From: CAVVZJ01 sp963752755
GTDB lineage: Bacteria; Planctomycetota; Planctomycetia; Isosphaerales; Isosphaeraceae
Reading direction: 5' to 3'
Assembly (NCBI GenBank): GCA_963752755.1
Contig: CAVVZJ010000012.1
Span: 53,937 to 117,936 of the forward strand
DNA length: 64,000 nt
The notes under the pieces: generated by a model
What the model was told of the DNA's origin: nothing
What the model saw: the letters and a program-made list of their open reading frames with translations, nothing else
The model's database searches: none
Shown: piece by piece, positions 36,219-48,633 of the stretch
How positions within the stretch are numbered: the first letter of the stretch is position 1
Layout of the letters: every line of letters starts with the position of its first letter
Made by a program: the position numbers and the translations under genes

Positions 36219-37501
36219 TAACCTGTTGAAATTCAGCCTTTCCTCGGGGAGATGGTGTAGTTCCCATCGCCGGGGAACTTGTCCCGCTTGATCCGCACAC
36301 CTGCCATCTCCTCGTCACTCACCTCGATCCCCTTCGGATAGCTGTTGGTGTCCAGGGCGGCCTCGATCCGCAGGCCCGCCTCCGTCCGTGTGCCACCGAT
36401 GAGATTGACGATCCCCTCCCGGCTCAGCAACGGCCGGCCCCCCCAGTTCTCGGTGTTGTGGCAGAACATCCGGTGCTCGATCGTGTTCCCCTGGCTCGTG
36501 CCCGGCGGGAAGTGGCCCACCTTGACCCGCAGGCCCGTCGCATCGGCCAACTCCTGCACGGCCAGCTTCCCGAGGCGGACCCGGCGGCCGTTGCTCCCGC
36601 CGGAGTCGGCGGTCACCAGCAACGCCTTCGCCTCGGGGTAGACCGGCGAGCCCATGTTGACCCACCATCGCCGAAGCGACGCGGCGGCGAACCGGGCGGT
36701 GTCGTGGTCGATCCCGACGCGGACCCACCCCCGGTTGGCCGTCAGGTCGTACACCCCGTAGGGGATCGCCTGGCCGAGTTCCTTGTCCGGGAAGTCGTGG
36801 ACCCGCACTTCCTCGGGGGGCCCCTTCGGCTGGGACGCACGCCCGGCGTTCTTGAAGTCGCCGACCCGTTCCTTCTTCTTGGTGTCCACCGAGACGACCG
36901 GCTGGCCCCGACGCGGGAAGCGGCGGACCTGATCGCTGATGGACGGGAACGGGGCGTTGCGGTCGGGGTGCGAGGCCCCCTCCCGCGTCTTGCGGTTGGA
37001 CGGGAGGCTGTCGCCCCACTCCCCGAGCCGGGCGGCCACCGTGCGGTAGCCGACGGCATGGCCCTGCGGCCCGAGCGTCTCGGCGAGCTTGCGGGTGCTC
37101 TTGCAGGTCCACCGCAGGGGCGACGGCGGGACGCCTCGGGTCACGGGATCGACCAGGGCCTCCCGCGCGGCCAGGAGCGACGGGTCGCGCGCGGTGACGG
37201 GCTTGCGACCGCCGCCGGGCTTGCGGACCCGATCTGCGGGCGCGTCGTTATCCGGCGTGATGGGCGGCGGCTGTCGCTCCCGGAGCCCCACGCCGAGGGT
37301 CGTCTGGGAGAGCCCGGTGGCGAGGGCGACGGCGGTGAGGCCACCCCAGCCGATCTCCCTGGCCTCGGCGGCGGCCCAGAGCCGACGGAGCCGCGCGTTC
37401 AGGAGCGGTGTGAGGTCCTGATACTTCCGCCGGATGCCGTCCACGAGGGTGGCGTCTGCCATACCGACAGGAGACCTGACCCGAGCGATTTCATCAAGTT
37501 A
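36219..37501. mobile_element. ISAzo13-family insertion sequence
   Basis: Imperfect inverted repeats TAACCTGTTGAAAT (36219-36232) and ATTTCATCAAGTTA (37488-37501; 12 of 14 match) enclose one intact minus-strand transposase gene. The outer limits may lie a few bases further out. It sits against an ISAs1 remnant on the left and an IS630 element 17 bp to the right. Confidence 0.65.
36233..37462 (-). CDS. ISAzo13-family transposase
   Basis: A full-length 409-residue transposase in one frame. The N-terminal region has a helix-turn-helix (VALATGLSQTTLGVGLRER) and GGGRKPVTARDPSLLAARE. The DDE core shows PVVSVDTKKKERVGDFKNAG (first Asp), LLVTADSGGSNGRRVRLGK (second Asp) and GTSQGNTIEHRMFCHNTEN (Glu). 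The GGTRTEAGLRIEAALDTNSY stretch is typical of the family. This looks like the only transposase in the central array that could be active. Confidence 0.88.
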   Translation of the reverse strand: MADATLVDGIRRKYQDLTPLLNARLRRLWAAAEAREIGWGGLTAVALATGLSQTTLGVGLRERQPPPITPDNDAPADRVRKPGGGRKPVTARDPSLLAAREALVDPVTRGVPPSPLRWTCKSTRKLAETLGPQGHAVGYRTVAARLGEWGDSLPSNRKTREGASHPDRNAPFPSISDQVRRFPRRGQPVVSVDTKKKERVGDFKNAGRASQPKGPPEEVRVHDFPDKELGQAIPYGVYDLTANRGWVRVGIDHDTARFAAASLRRWWVNMGSPVYPEAKALLVTADSGGSNGRRVRLGKLAVQELADATGLRVKVGHFPPGTSQGNTIEHRMFCHNTENWGGRPLLSREGIVNLIGGTRTEAGLRIEAALDTNSYPKGIEVSDEEMAGVRIKRDKFPGDGNYTISPRKG

Positions 37502-37518
37502 ATTCTGCCCGACCCCTA

Positions 37519-38736
37519 AGTGGTTCATCCGGCAGGTGATTTGCAGATGGATGGAGGCATCACCAGGAGGTGCCCCATGGCCGCCCGAGTCACGCTCCGC
37601 CCGATGACCCCCGAGGAACAGCAGGCCATCGCCGACCTGCTCCACTCGCGCACCGCCCCGGTCCGCCTGGTCGAGCGCGCCCGCATCGTCCGGGCCGCCG
37701 CCGACGGCCGATCCGCGCCCGTCATCGCCGCCGAGTTGGGCTGCTCACGCCCCACGGTCTATGCCTGGGTCCGCCGCTTCAACGACCAGGGGGTCGCCGG
37801 CCTCCAGGAGCGGCCCCGCGCCGGCCGGCCCCCGACCTACACCGCGGCACAGCGGGCCGAGGGCGTCGCCGCGGCGTTGACCGACCCCAAGGCCCTCGGC
37901 CTGCCGTTCGGCTGCTGGACGCTGGACCGCCTCCAGGCCTACCTCAGCGAGCAGAAGGGCCTGGCCATCAAGCGGAGCCGCATCGACGAGGTCCTCACGG
38001 AGGAGGGCCTCCGCTGGCGGAAGCAGGAGACGTGGTTCGGCGAGCGGGTCGACCCCGACTTCGCCGAAAAAAGGGGGCGATCGAGCGGCTCTACACGGAC
38101 CCGCCGGCGGGCTCGGTCGTCGTCTGCCTCGACGAGATGGGGCCGGAGTCGGCCAAGAGCTTCCCGGGCCGACAGCTCGTCCGCGTCGAGCCCCGAGGCG
38201 ACGCCGATGGCCGAGGCCGGCCGGCCGGACGCGCCAAGCAAGAGATCGACTACGGGCGGCGCGGCAAGGGATACCTCTTCGGCGCCTTCCGCCCGGCCAC
38301 CGGCGAGGCGTTGACGCGCCCGTATCCCAGCCGCAGCGCCGCCAACTGGGCCGACTTCCTGGCCCACGCCGAGTCCTGGGTGCCGGCGGAGGTCGGGCGG
38401 GTCTACGCGATCGTCGACAACCTCAGCGCCCACCGGGCGACCGACGTGCTGCTGTTCGCGTTGGCCCACCCGCGCTGGGAATTCGTGTTCCAGCCGAAGT
38501 ACGCGGCGTACCTGAACCTGATCGAGCCCTGGTGGAAGGGGCTGCGGAGCCTGGCCCTGAAGGGGCGTCGGTTCGAGACGTGGGAGGAGGTCTGCCGGGC
38601 GATCGAGGAGGCGACGGCCTACTGGAACTGGCACCGCCACCCGTTCGTCTGGGGCCGGCGCCGGAGACACCGGCCGCGACGCCGCCCCGGCATCGCGGCC
38701 GTACCCGGAGTCAGGGGACTTGCCGGATGAACCACT
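37519..38736. mobile_element. IS630-family insertion sequence with TA duplication
   Basis: AGTGGTTCATCCGGCA (37519-37534) is exactly inverted at 38721-38736, and TA flanks both ends (37517-37518, 38737-38738), the signature of IS630/Tc1 insertion. One transposase gene lies inside. Confidence 0.92.
37577..38730 (+). CDS. IS630-family transposase, shift at an A6 run
   Basis: The N-terminal half has a helix-turn-helix (APVIAAELGCSRPTVYAWVR) and QERPRAGRPPTYTAAQRAE. The DDE core follows in the -1 frame: SVVVCLDEMGPESAKSFPG (Asp 1), VYAIVDNLSAHRATDVLL (Asp 2) and KYAAYLNLIEPWWKGLRSL (Glu). The frame changes at GCCGAAAAAAGGGGG near 38067-38081. A seventh A would make one open frame, so this is either a homopolymer error or -1 slippage, which some IS families use. 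The stop lies inside the right inverted repeat. ATG 37577 follows CAGGAGG. Confidence 0.85.
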
Positions 38737-38802
38737 TAGCGGTCGACTATCACGGAAGCAATATGTTTTAATTAAGCGTATGTTGTATAATTGCAGAAAT
38801 TG

Positions 38803-40035
38803 GGTGGTGTCTTAGGCTTGTTGAACGGGGTAAGCCTTTGGTATGGATGACATTATCGGCTTGAGCCGGCCCCATCCGCCGTACACGTCCGGGAGGCGTC
38901 GCCATGTCGGAGGACCTATCCCGCTTCTGCTGCCAGAACGAGCGTTGCCCCGACTTCGGCAAGCGGGGGCTCGACAATCTGACGGTCTGCGCCCGCTATG
39001 GCAAGGACAAACAGCGCCGCCTGCTCTACGGCCGCACCTGCAAGGCGCGGTTCTCGGAACGCAAGGGCACCCCGCTGTTCGGCTCCCAGCTGACCGAGGA
39101 GCAGGCGTTGTCGATCTTCGAGCACCTGGCCGAACGCAACGGCGTCCGGGCCACCGCCCGACTGGTGAAGGTGAACCGCAACACCGTGGTCCGCTATGCC
39201 CGCCTGGCGGGCGGACACGCCCGCCAACTGCACGACGAACTGGTGGCGTTTTCCCCCGAAGACCCGTGAGGTCCAGTTCGACGAGAAGTGGTCGTACGTC
39301 TTCAAGAAGCCGGAGCACTGTGACCCCGACGACCCGGCCGACGCCAACCGCGGGGACTGGTGGGATCACGCGGCGCTGGACCCGGAGAGCCGGTTGGTTC
39401 TGGCGGTGGTCCCCGGCGCCCGGGATGCCGAGGCCGTCGCGGAGGTGGTCGGCGAGGTGAAGGACCGGACCGGCGGCCGGGTGCTGGAGTTGGTGACCAG
39501 CGACGATTACCCCGCCTATGAGACGGCCTTGCGGGCGGCGTACGGCCAGGAGGTCACGACCACGGCCAGCGGCCGGCCGAGCCGCAAGATGGTCCCCGAG
39601 AAAGTGCCACCCCCGGGGATGAGCTATGCCACGGTGGAGAAGCGTCGGGAGAAGGGCCGGGTGGTCGAGGTCATCACCCGGGTGGTCTTCGGCACGCTGG
39701 CGCTGGTGCAGGCGGCGTTGGCGCGGTCGAAGGCGAGTCGCCGGATCAACGTCGCGTTCCTGGAGCGGCAGAACGCCACCGACCGGCACCACAACGCCCG
39801 GAAGGTGCGGAAGATCTACACATTCAGCAAGGACTGGCGAGTGCACGAGGCGATGACCGACTTCACGATGTACAGTTACAATTTCTGCTGGCCTGTACGA
39901 ACGCTGGCCGAACGGGATGACAACGGCCGCCTCCGACGGCGAACGCCCGCGATGGCGGCGGGGTTGGCCGACCACGTCTGGACGATGCGCGAGTGGATCA
40001 CGCTCCCGAGTGTTCAACGCCGTTAAGACACCACC
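38803..40035. mobile_element. IS1-family insertion sequence with imperfect 8-bp TSD
   Basis: GGTGGTGTCTTA (38803-38814) is inverted as TAAGACACCACC (40024-40035), and after a mismatched five bases GTTGAAC also matches. The GGTG start is like IS1. AGAAATTG lies outside the left end (38795-38802) and AGGAATTG outside the right (40036-40043), 7 of 8 identical. The flanking host DNA is unusually AT-rich (38750-38802, 40036-40165). Confidence 0.85.
38904..40026 (+). CDS. IS1-family-like transposase, one frameshift
   Basis: The N-terminal part has a zinc-finger-like start (CCQNERCPDFGKRGLDNLTV, C-x5-C spacing) and helix-turn-helix VRATARLVKVNRNTVVRYAR. After the change at TTTTCCCCC near 39249-39257 the DDE core follows: VQFDEKWSYVFKKPEHCD (Asp 1), VLELVTSDDYPAYETALRAA (Asp 2) and INVAFLERQNATDRHHNAR (Glu). 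IS1 normally joins InsA and InsB by -1 slippage at an A-rich site; here the join is +1 at a C run, so an extra C is more likely. The stop is in the right inverted repeat. Confidence 0.82.
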
Positions 40036-40450
40036 AGGAATTGGGATTCTCTGGAACGGACGCGGGAGTTCTTCGATGGCAGTCGCTCAACCGAACAATA
40101 TCTCATGCTTGGGGGTCGATGTGGCCCACCAATCAGGGATTTTTGGCAAACTCAAAGAGGCAAATTGATTACGGCAGGCCGGCGGTGATCTCGGACCGCC
40201 TTCAGAGCCCTTCCTGATCCACGAACCCGCGGATTCGGTCCGGTTTGGCCTGGTGGGACAGCCGCCCCGGCTGGCCCGACCGGACGACCGCCGGGGCGGC
40301 TGTCCCCCAGGAGTCCAGCTCGAATCGGACCGCATCCGCGGGTTCGGGGATGAGACGGACGCATTCCGGAGTCACCGGTGGGGTGGATGTTGTCCGGGGA
40401 TCTGGGCCGGGCTACTATCGAACGTCGATATCGAATGCGGAGATCGAACC
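40036..40450. promoter_or_regulatory. Regulatory region before the efflux operon
   Basis: No gene is supported here. It holds an AT-rich part (to about 40165), a long imperfect hairpin (40222-40346), and a promoter: TTGTCC (40390-40395), 17 bp, TACTAT (40413-40418). TATCGA-ACG-TCGATA (40416-40430), a perfect 6-bp inverted repeat, overlaps the -10 element and is a likely operator for the PadR-like regulator encoded from 40451. Confidence 0.6.
40222..40346. repeat. Long imperfect inverted repeat, about 50-bp arms
   Basis: The arms 40222-40270 and 40291-40346 pair at both ends: CGAACCCGCGGAT...CGGTCCG at the base and GGGACAGCCGCCCCGG next to a 20-nt loop, with mismatches in the middle. It may be a folded RNA, a repeat element or the end of a transcript from the IS side. 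Confidence 0.6.
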
Positions 40451-40820
40451 TTGAGCGAAATCTTGACCCGGATGTTCTTCGGCGGGTTCGTCCGGATGCA
40501 TGTCCTCTACCACGCAGTGCAGCGAGCCGGTCTTTGGTGTCGAGATGATGGAGGAGCTGGCGCGGCACGGCTACGACGTCGGCGCCGGCACACTCTATCC
40601 GATGCTCCACCAGCTTGAGGAGGCGGGGTACTTGAACGGTCAGGCCGAGATTGTCGGCGGCAAGCAGCGGAAGTACTACCGCGCCACGGCTGAAGGGGTG
40701 AGGGCCCTCGAAGAGGCCAAGGCCCGTCTCCGCGAGTTGGTCAAGGAGGTCCTCCATGATGACCCGCCAACGCCCTCGATCCGCGACCAGGGCCGGAAGT
40801 CGGGCCCCCCGACGGCCTGA
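40451..40820 (+). CDS. PadR-family transcriptional regulator, one frameshift
   Basis: A winged-helix repressor of about 122 residues: LSEILTRMFFGGFVRMHVLY, then after a frame change near 40520 EPVFGVEMMEELARHGYDVG, AGTLYPMLHQLEEAGYLNGQ (recognition helix and wing start) and KQRKYYRATAEGVRALEEAK. PadR-like regulators commonly repress adjacent efflux genes in response to the exported compound. The TTG at 40451 is the probable start, 20 bp after a palindrome that overlaps the -10 box, which suggests autorepression of the whole operon. Confidence 0.82.
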
Positions 40821-40856
40821 CCACCCCCCAGATCCCGAGCGAATGGACCGAAATCC

Positions 40857-44018
<3,162 letters not shown>

Positions 44019-44169
44019 GGCCGCTCGCGCCGAAGCTTTCCAGGTCGAACGAGAGTCGGCGGCACCGCGAACCATCGGCGGGGCCGGTACGCCCGAGGTC
44101 GACCCCGAGCCTTGAGCCAGTTGCATCACCGCGATGCGTCGAGAATCGAACGAAACCAGGAGTGCGATC

Positions 44170-45525
44170 ATGCGGAGCCATCCCCTCTCGTGGGCGGCCT
44201 TCGGCGGGGCGGCGATTGGTCTGACCGCGAGCCTCCTTTCGGGCTGCGAGTCGCCACCATCGGGCTCCCCGTCGCGAGCGGAGTCGCCGGGCGCTCCGAC
44301 CGTCACCCGGGTCGTCACCGTGACCCCCGAGTCGAGCCGACGTCCGCCGGACCACCGCGAGCCCGGCCAGATCGAGGCGTTTGAGACGACGGCGATCCAC
44401 GCCAAGCTCGGCGGGTTACGTCCGAGATCCTGGCCGTGGACATCGGCGACCGGATCACCGAGGGCCAGGTACTCGCCGAGCTTTTCGTACCCGAGGTCGA
44501 GGCCGAGCGGGAGCAGAAGCGGGCGATGGTCGAGCAGGACGAAGGCCGAGCGCAAGCAGGCCGAGTCCAGCCGTTGAGGTCGCCCAGGCCGCGATCACCA
44601 GCGCCGAGGCGAGTCTGACGGAGACCCGAGCCGCCATCCGACGCACCGTGGCCGACATCGCCCGCTGGCAGGCCGAGTACGACCGGATCGACCAGCTTGT
44701 CCGTGAAGCGGGCGATCACCGACATGCTCCGCGACGAGACCCGAAGCAAGCTGGAATCGGCCCGGGCTGCCCGCGACGAGGTCCAGGCCCGGGTTCGCAC
44801 CGCCGAGTCGGCGTTGGTCCAGGCTCAGGCCGAGCTGGACAAGGCCCGAGTCTGACGTCGTGGCGGCCGAGGCCCGCGTCACCGTGGCCGAGGCCGACGC
44901 GCGACGCGCCGAGGCCCTGGCCGGCTACGCCAAGATCGTTGCCCCGTTCGACGGCGTCGTGATCCGAGCGTCAGGTCGATACCGGTCACCTCACGGTTCC
45001 GGGCGGCTCGTCCGACCCCCTGTTCATCGTCGCCCGGACCGACAAGGTCCGGATCGCCGTTGGCGTGCCCGAGGTCGATGCTCCGCTGATCGAGCCCGGC
45101 GACTCGCGCCGAGGTCCGCCTCCAGGCGCTCGACGGCCGCACGTTCGCGGGGACCGTCGCGCGGACCTCCTGGGCCCTCGAACCGACCACCCGCACGCTC
45201 CGCGCCGAGATCGACCTGGAGAACCCCGAGGGCTTGCTCCGCCCCGGGCTCTACGCCTACGCCACCATCATCGCCGCCGAACGCGCCCGACGCCCTCACC
45301 GTTCCTGCATCGGCCGTGGTCCGGGACGGCGGTCAGACCTACTGCATCGTCGTCGAGGACGGCAAGGCGATGCGACGGGAGATCGTCCCCGGGTTGAGCG
45401 ACGGTCAGCGGATCGAGATCGTCTCGGGCCTCCAGGGCGATGAGGCAATCGTCCTCGCCAATGCCGACAGTCTGGCCGAGGGCCAGCCGGTCGCGGCCGA
45501 GCCTGCCCCCGCATCGAAACCGTAG
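44170..45525 (+). CDS. RND membrane fusion lipoprotein, multiple frameshifts
   Basis: The periplasmic adaptor of the efflux system. A lipoprotein signal ends LTASLLSGCESPPSG. QIEAFETTAIHAKLGG and DIGDRITEGQVLAELFVPEV are the barrel-sandwich half-motifs; the hairpin includes EVAQAAITSAEASLTETRAA and KLESARAARDEVQARVRTAE; then AEALAGYAKIVAPFDGVVI, and ALTVPASAVVRDGGQTYCIV near the end. Frame changes occur near 44410, 44545, 44705, 44855, 44980, 45100 and 45285. About 450 residues. ATG 44170 follows AGGAG. This lies in operon order after the RND gene. Confidence 0.8.
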
Positions 45526-45694
45526 CCAGCGCCGCGGCGGTCCGTTTCAGGGTTCGGGGAAATCGGTCTTCCGAATCGAGAGAAGGCAAGGCACGGTACG
45601 ACCGATAATATCGGATATCGAAACAATCCGGCGGAGGAGTTCGCACCTCGCGCCGCACCGGAGATGAACGGCCTGACCAGGGAGGGTCGGCGGG

Positions 45695-47340
45695 ATGGCA
45701 CGAACGGTACCGGTCGCGTCCGACCGCGCCCTTTCTGGCTACAGCGACGATCGGCCTCGGTCTCGGTGCGGTGGCGACGGCCCAGATGCCGCCGGCCCTA
45801 CCACAGCTTCCGTCGCCAGCGACCTTGCAGCCGGAAGCCTCGGTCCTGCCGGTCCGAACGGAGGAGCTGGGAACGACGGATTCCGCATCGATAAGGCCGC
45901 CCTTGTCCATCTCGGGACCGCCGGCAAGCCCCTTGATTCCCGGTCAGGCGATCTACCCGATCGATCTGGCCGGCGCCCTGCGGTTGGCCGGCGCCCGCGA
46001 CCTGGAAATCGCGATCGCCCGGACCCGGGTTGCCCAGGCGGTCGCCGACCTGAGCCACGCGCGGGTCGTCTGGCTGCCCAGCCTGTTCCTCGGGCCAAAC
46101 TGGATTCGCCACGACGGCTCCGCCCAGATCGTTCAGGGCCCGGTCCAGCAGATCAGCAAAAGTTCTCTGTTTCTCGGGGCGACCGCCGCCCTCGGACAGG
46201 GAGTCACCGGGCCAGTCCCGGCGGGCGGGCCGGCGCCGTTGTCGAGCACCACAGCGGTCATCCGGATCTCCGATGCCATCTTCGAGCCGCTCGCCGCTCG
46301 CCAGGTCGTCGAGGCCCAAAGGGCTGCGGTCGTCGCTGCCACCAACGACGCGTTGCTCGGCCTGGCGGAGTCGTATTTCGACCTCCAGCTCGCCGCCGGC
46401 CGGCTTGCAGATCGCCCGCGAGGCGGCGGCCCACGCCGAGGCACTGGCCGACCTCACCGCCTCTTACGCCCGCAGCGGCGCCGGCCTGGAGGCGGACCAT
46501 CGCCGCGTCCTGACCGAGCTGGAGCACCGTCGCCAGGCGATCGAGCAGGCGGTCGGCGAGCTGGAGGTCGCCTCCGCCGAGGTGGTTCGCCGAACGCGTC
46601 TCGACCCGACCATCGTCGTCGCGCCGATCGAGCCGCCCGAGACCATCCTCCGGCTCGTCGCCGATGCCTGCTCCCTCGACGCCCTGATCGTGACCGGCCT
46701 CCGTTGCCGGCCCGAGCTGGCCCAGCACCAGGCGCTCGTGGAGGCGATGCTCGTTCGCCTCAAGCAGGCGAGGCTCCGCCCCTTGATCCCGAGCCTGGCT
46801 CTGCGCTATTCGGCCGGCGGATTCGGCGGCGGCCCGAACGCCTTTTTCGGGAACTTTGACGGCCGTCACGACGCTGACGTCAACCTCTTCTGGACGCTGG
46901 AGAACCTCGGCCTCGGTGACCGTGCCCGGATGCGGCGCAGCGATGCCGAGCGCGAGGAGGCCGTGCTCCATCTCATCCAGGTGCAGGACCGGGTGGCGGC
47001 CCAGGTCGTCCGGGCCGACAAGTCGCGGCTTGCCGCCCGCCGGCAGATGGAACGAGCCTCCCAGCAGCTTCCCGAGGCGCTCCGCTCTCTTGAATTGAAC
47101 TTCACCAGCATCCGCCGCGGCGCGGGATTGCCGGGCGCCACACGACCGATCGAGGTTCTCCAGCCGATCCAGGCGCTGGCCCTGGCCCGGACGGATTCCC
47201 TGGAGTCGATCCTGGCATATAATCGTGCCCAGTTCCAGCTTTACCACGCGATCGGTCGGCCTCCCCTGGTGGCAACTCCCGCCGGTCATCCCGCATCACC
47301 CCCGGCAACTCCCTTTTCTCCACCGCCACCGCCAAGATGA
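45695..47340 (+). CDS. TolC-family outer membrane efflux protein, two frameshifts
   Basis: The outer-membrane channel of the tripartite pump. A signal peptide is restored by a frame change near 45733 (LATATIGLGLGAVATAQ). The helical coiled-coil repeats follow: IDLAGALRLAGARDLEIAIA, VAQAVADLSHARVVWLPSL, TNDALLGLAESYFDLQLAAG, and in the second half LVEAMLVRLKQARLRPLIPS, FYNLFWTLENLGLGDRAR-like VNLFWTLENLGLGDRARMRR and SILAYNRAQFQLYHAIGRPP, a typical C-terminus. A second change is near 46405. About 545 residues. A Pro-rich tail ends the protein. Confidence 0.85.
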
Positions 47341-47381
47341 GGAGAATCGATCCGGAGTGCCCACGCTCCAGGGACGCCCTC

Positions 47382-47600
47382 CTACTCGCTCTGCCCCTTG
47401 AAGGGACCCATGACCTCGTACTTCACCGGCACCTTGACCTGACCTTCGATCAGTCGCTTGGTGTCCGGGCTGATGTCGCGGACCCCCACGCCGAGGCTAT
47501 CCTTGTCGGGCCAGACGGCATGGACCCCGGGTAGACCCATCAACCAGTCGCGATGCTTGTCGAGCGACTTCTGGACACTCTTTTCCGCGGAATCCTCCAT
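47382..47600 (-). CDS. Small hypothetical protein
   Basis: A 72-residue protein: KSVQKSLDKHRDWLMGLPGV, HAVWPDKDSLGVGVRDISPD and KVPVKYEVMGPFKGQSE. ATG 47600 follows GGGGAGA. It converges with the TolC gene. The G-x-x-x-V/H-A-V pattern resembles short ligand-binding or peptidase propeptide-like domains, but no family can be named. Confidence 0.55.
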   Translation of the reverse strand: MEDSAEKSVQKSLDKHRDWLMGLPGVHAVWPDKDSLGVGVRDISPDTKRLIEGQVKVPVKYEVMGPFKGQSE

Positions 47601-47712
47601 GGTCGTCTCCCCAATTCGGTTGTTATTGCCAATACCCACTTGAGCATTCTCCGCGCCCGGGTCGATCCGTGTCAATCGGCGTCCTGATGCCGCCGAAGTT
47701 TGGGAGATTGGT

Positions 47713-47874
47713 TAGGAGTTACGCCGTTGGCGTCGGCAGGAGGAGTAGGCCCGACTTCACGGGCCAGGGCCAGAAATTCTTGGAATCCTTGGCGTTCCAG
47801 CCCGACTGAAGTCGGGCCTACTCCTTCCAACTCCGTCCAAAGCTCGGGAGAAGGTGCCAACGGCGTAACTCCTA
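47713..47874. repeat. Nested double inverted repeat, possible MITE or REPIN
   Basis: The outer arms 47713-47731 and 47856-47874 are perfect over 19 bp (TAGGAGTTACGCCGTTGGC). The inner arms 47741-47759 and 47807-47825 are also perfect over 19 bp (AGGAGTAGGCCCGACTTCA). A smaller palindrome, GCCCGACTGAAGTCGGGC, lies at 47800-47817. No target duplication was recognised. Confidence 0.85.
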
Positions 47875-48002
47875 TCGGTAATCGTTCAGCCGAATCCGGT
47901 GATGGCCGCAAGCATCGGGTGCGGCCATCCATCCTGCGATCGGCGGACATGGTTACGAGAGATCACGCAGTCATGGCAGGCTCCTGGGTTGGACCGGGTT
48001 CG

Positions 48003-48060
48003 ATCCACTCACGCCGCCCTTCCTGTCTTGCATCCACTCACGCCGCCCTTCCTGTCTTGC
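48003..48060 (+). repeat. 29-bp exact tandem duplication
   Basis: The 29-base unit starting ATCCACTCACGCCGCCCTTC occurs at 48003-48031 and again at 48032-48060 with no difference. It lies in noncoding DNA and is likely a recent slip or assembly duplication. Confidence 0.9.
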
Positions 48061-48633
48061 CGAAAGCTTCACGGTATCCAGAAGCAACTCGACCGCCACC
48101 ACAACGGCGCGGTCATCCGTGAACGTCATTCCGAGTGCGGCATGCTGGTTCGGGTCTCAAAAAGTCACAGCCGAACGGCGAGACCTGCTTTGTTTTGCGA
48201 CTCGCTGGCCAGCGGAACGGCCTGCGAACGCACCAGCGACGCGCCAGGGACGTCTGCGGGATGTCGAAAGGACGCCGAGTGGACGCTTCGCAAGCTGACA
48301 TGCCCAGGACCGCAAATCGTTTACTCGAAGGAGTTAAGAGAGGAACTTTGCCTATTTTGAAGTTCGTTCGGCGCCGGGGACGCATCGCGGCGTCGCGTCG
48401 TTGTGGGCGCAACGGGTGGACCCGGGAGCAGCCGGATCAACCGGGAGACAGGGTTAATTATAGCACAGATTTGGGATGTTGGCACGGATGGCATCATGAT
48501 TCGGGACGAACCTGGGTCGACCTCGGGGAAGGCCAGGGAGGGCCGAGCCAGGTGTTCCGGTGTCTGGCACAGAGCGGATCGAGGAGGCGGCCGCACTGCG
48601 AGGAGCCAAAGGGAAGCTCATCGTGTCCGGGGA

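Larger units (their letters stand above)
47601..48633. other. About 1 kb without a supported gene, rich in repeats
   Basis: It contains a 162-bp nested inverted repeat (47713-47874) and a 29-bp tandem duplication (48003-48060). Open frames here (for example 48135-48665 plus) look noncoding. GC is lower in 48050-48500, including ATTATAGCACA near 48455, suggesting transferred or decayed DNA. Confidence 0.6.

Noticed and set aside
47601..48633. CRISPR array
   Set aside because: Only one tandem duplication and inverted repeats; no regularly spaced repeats and no cas genes.
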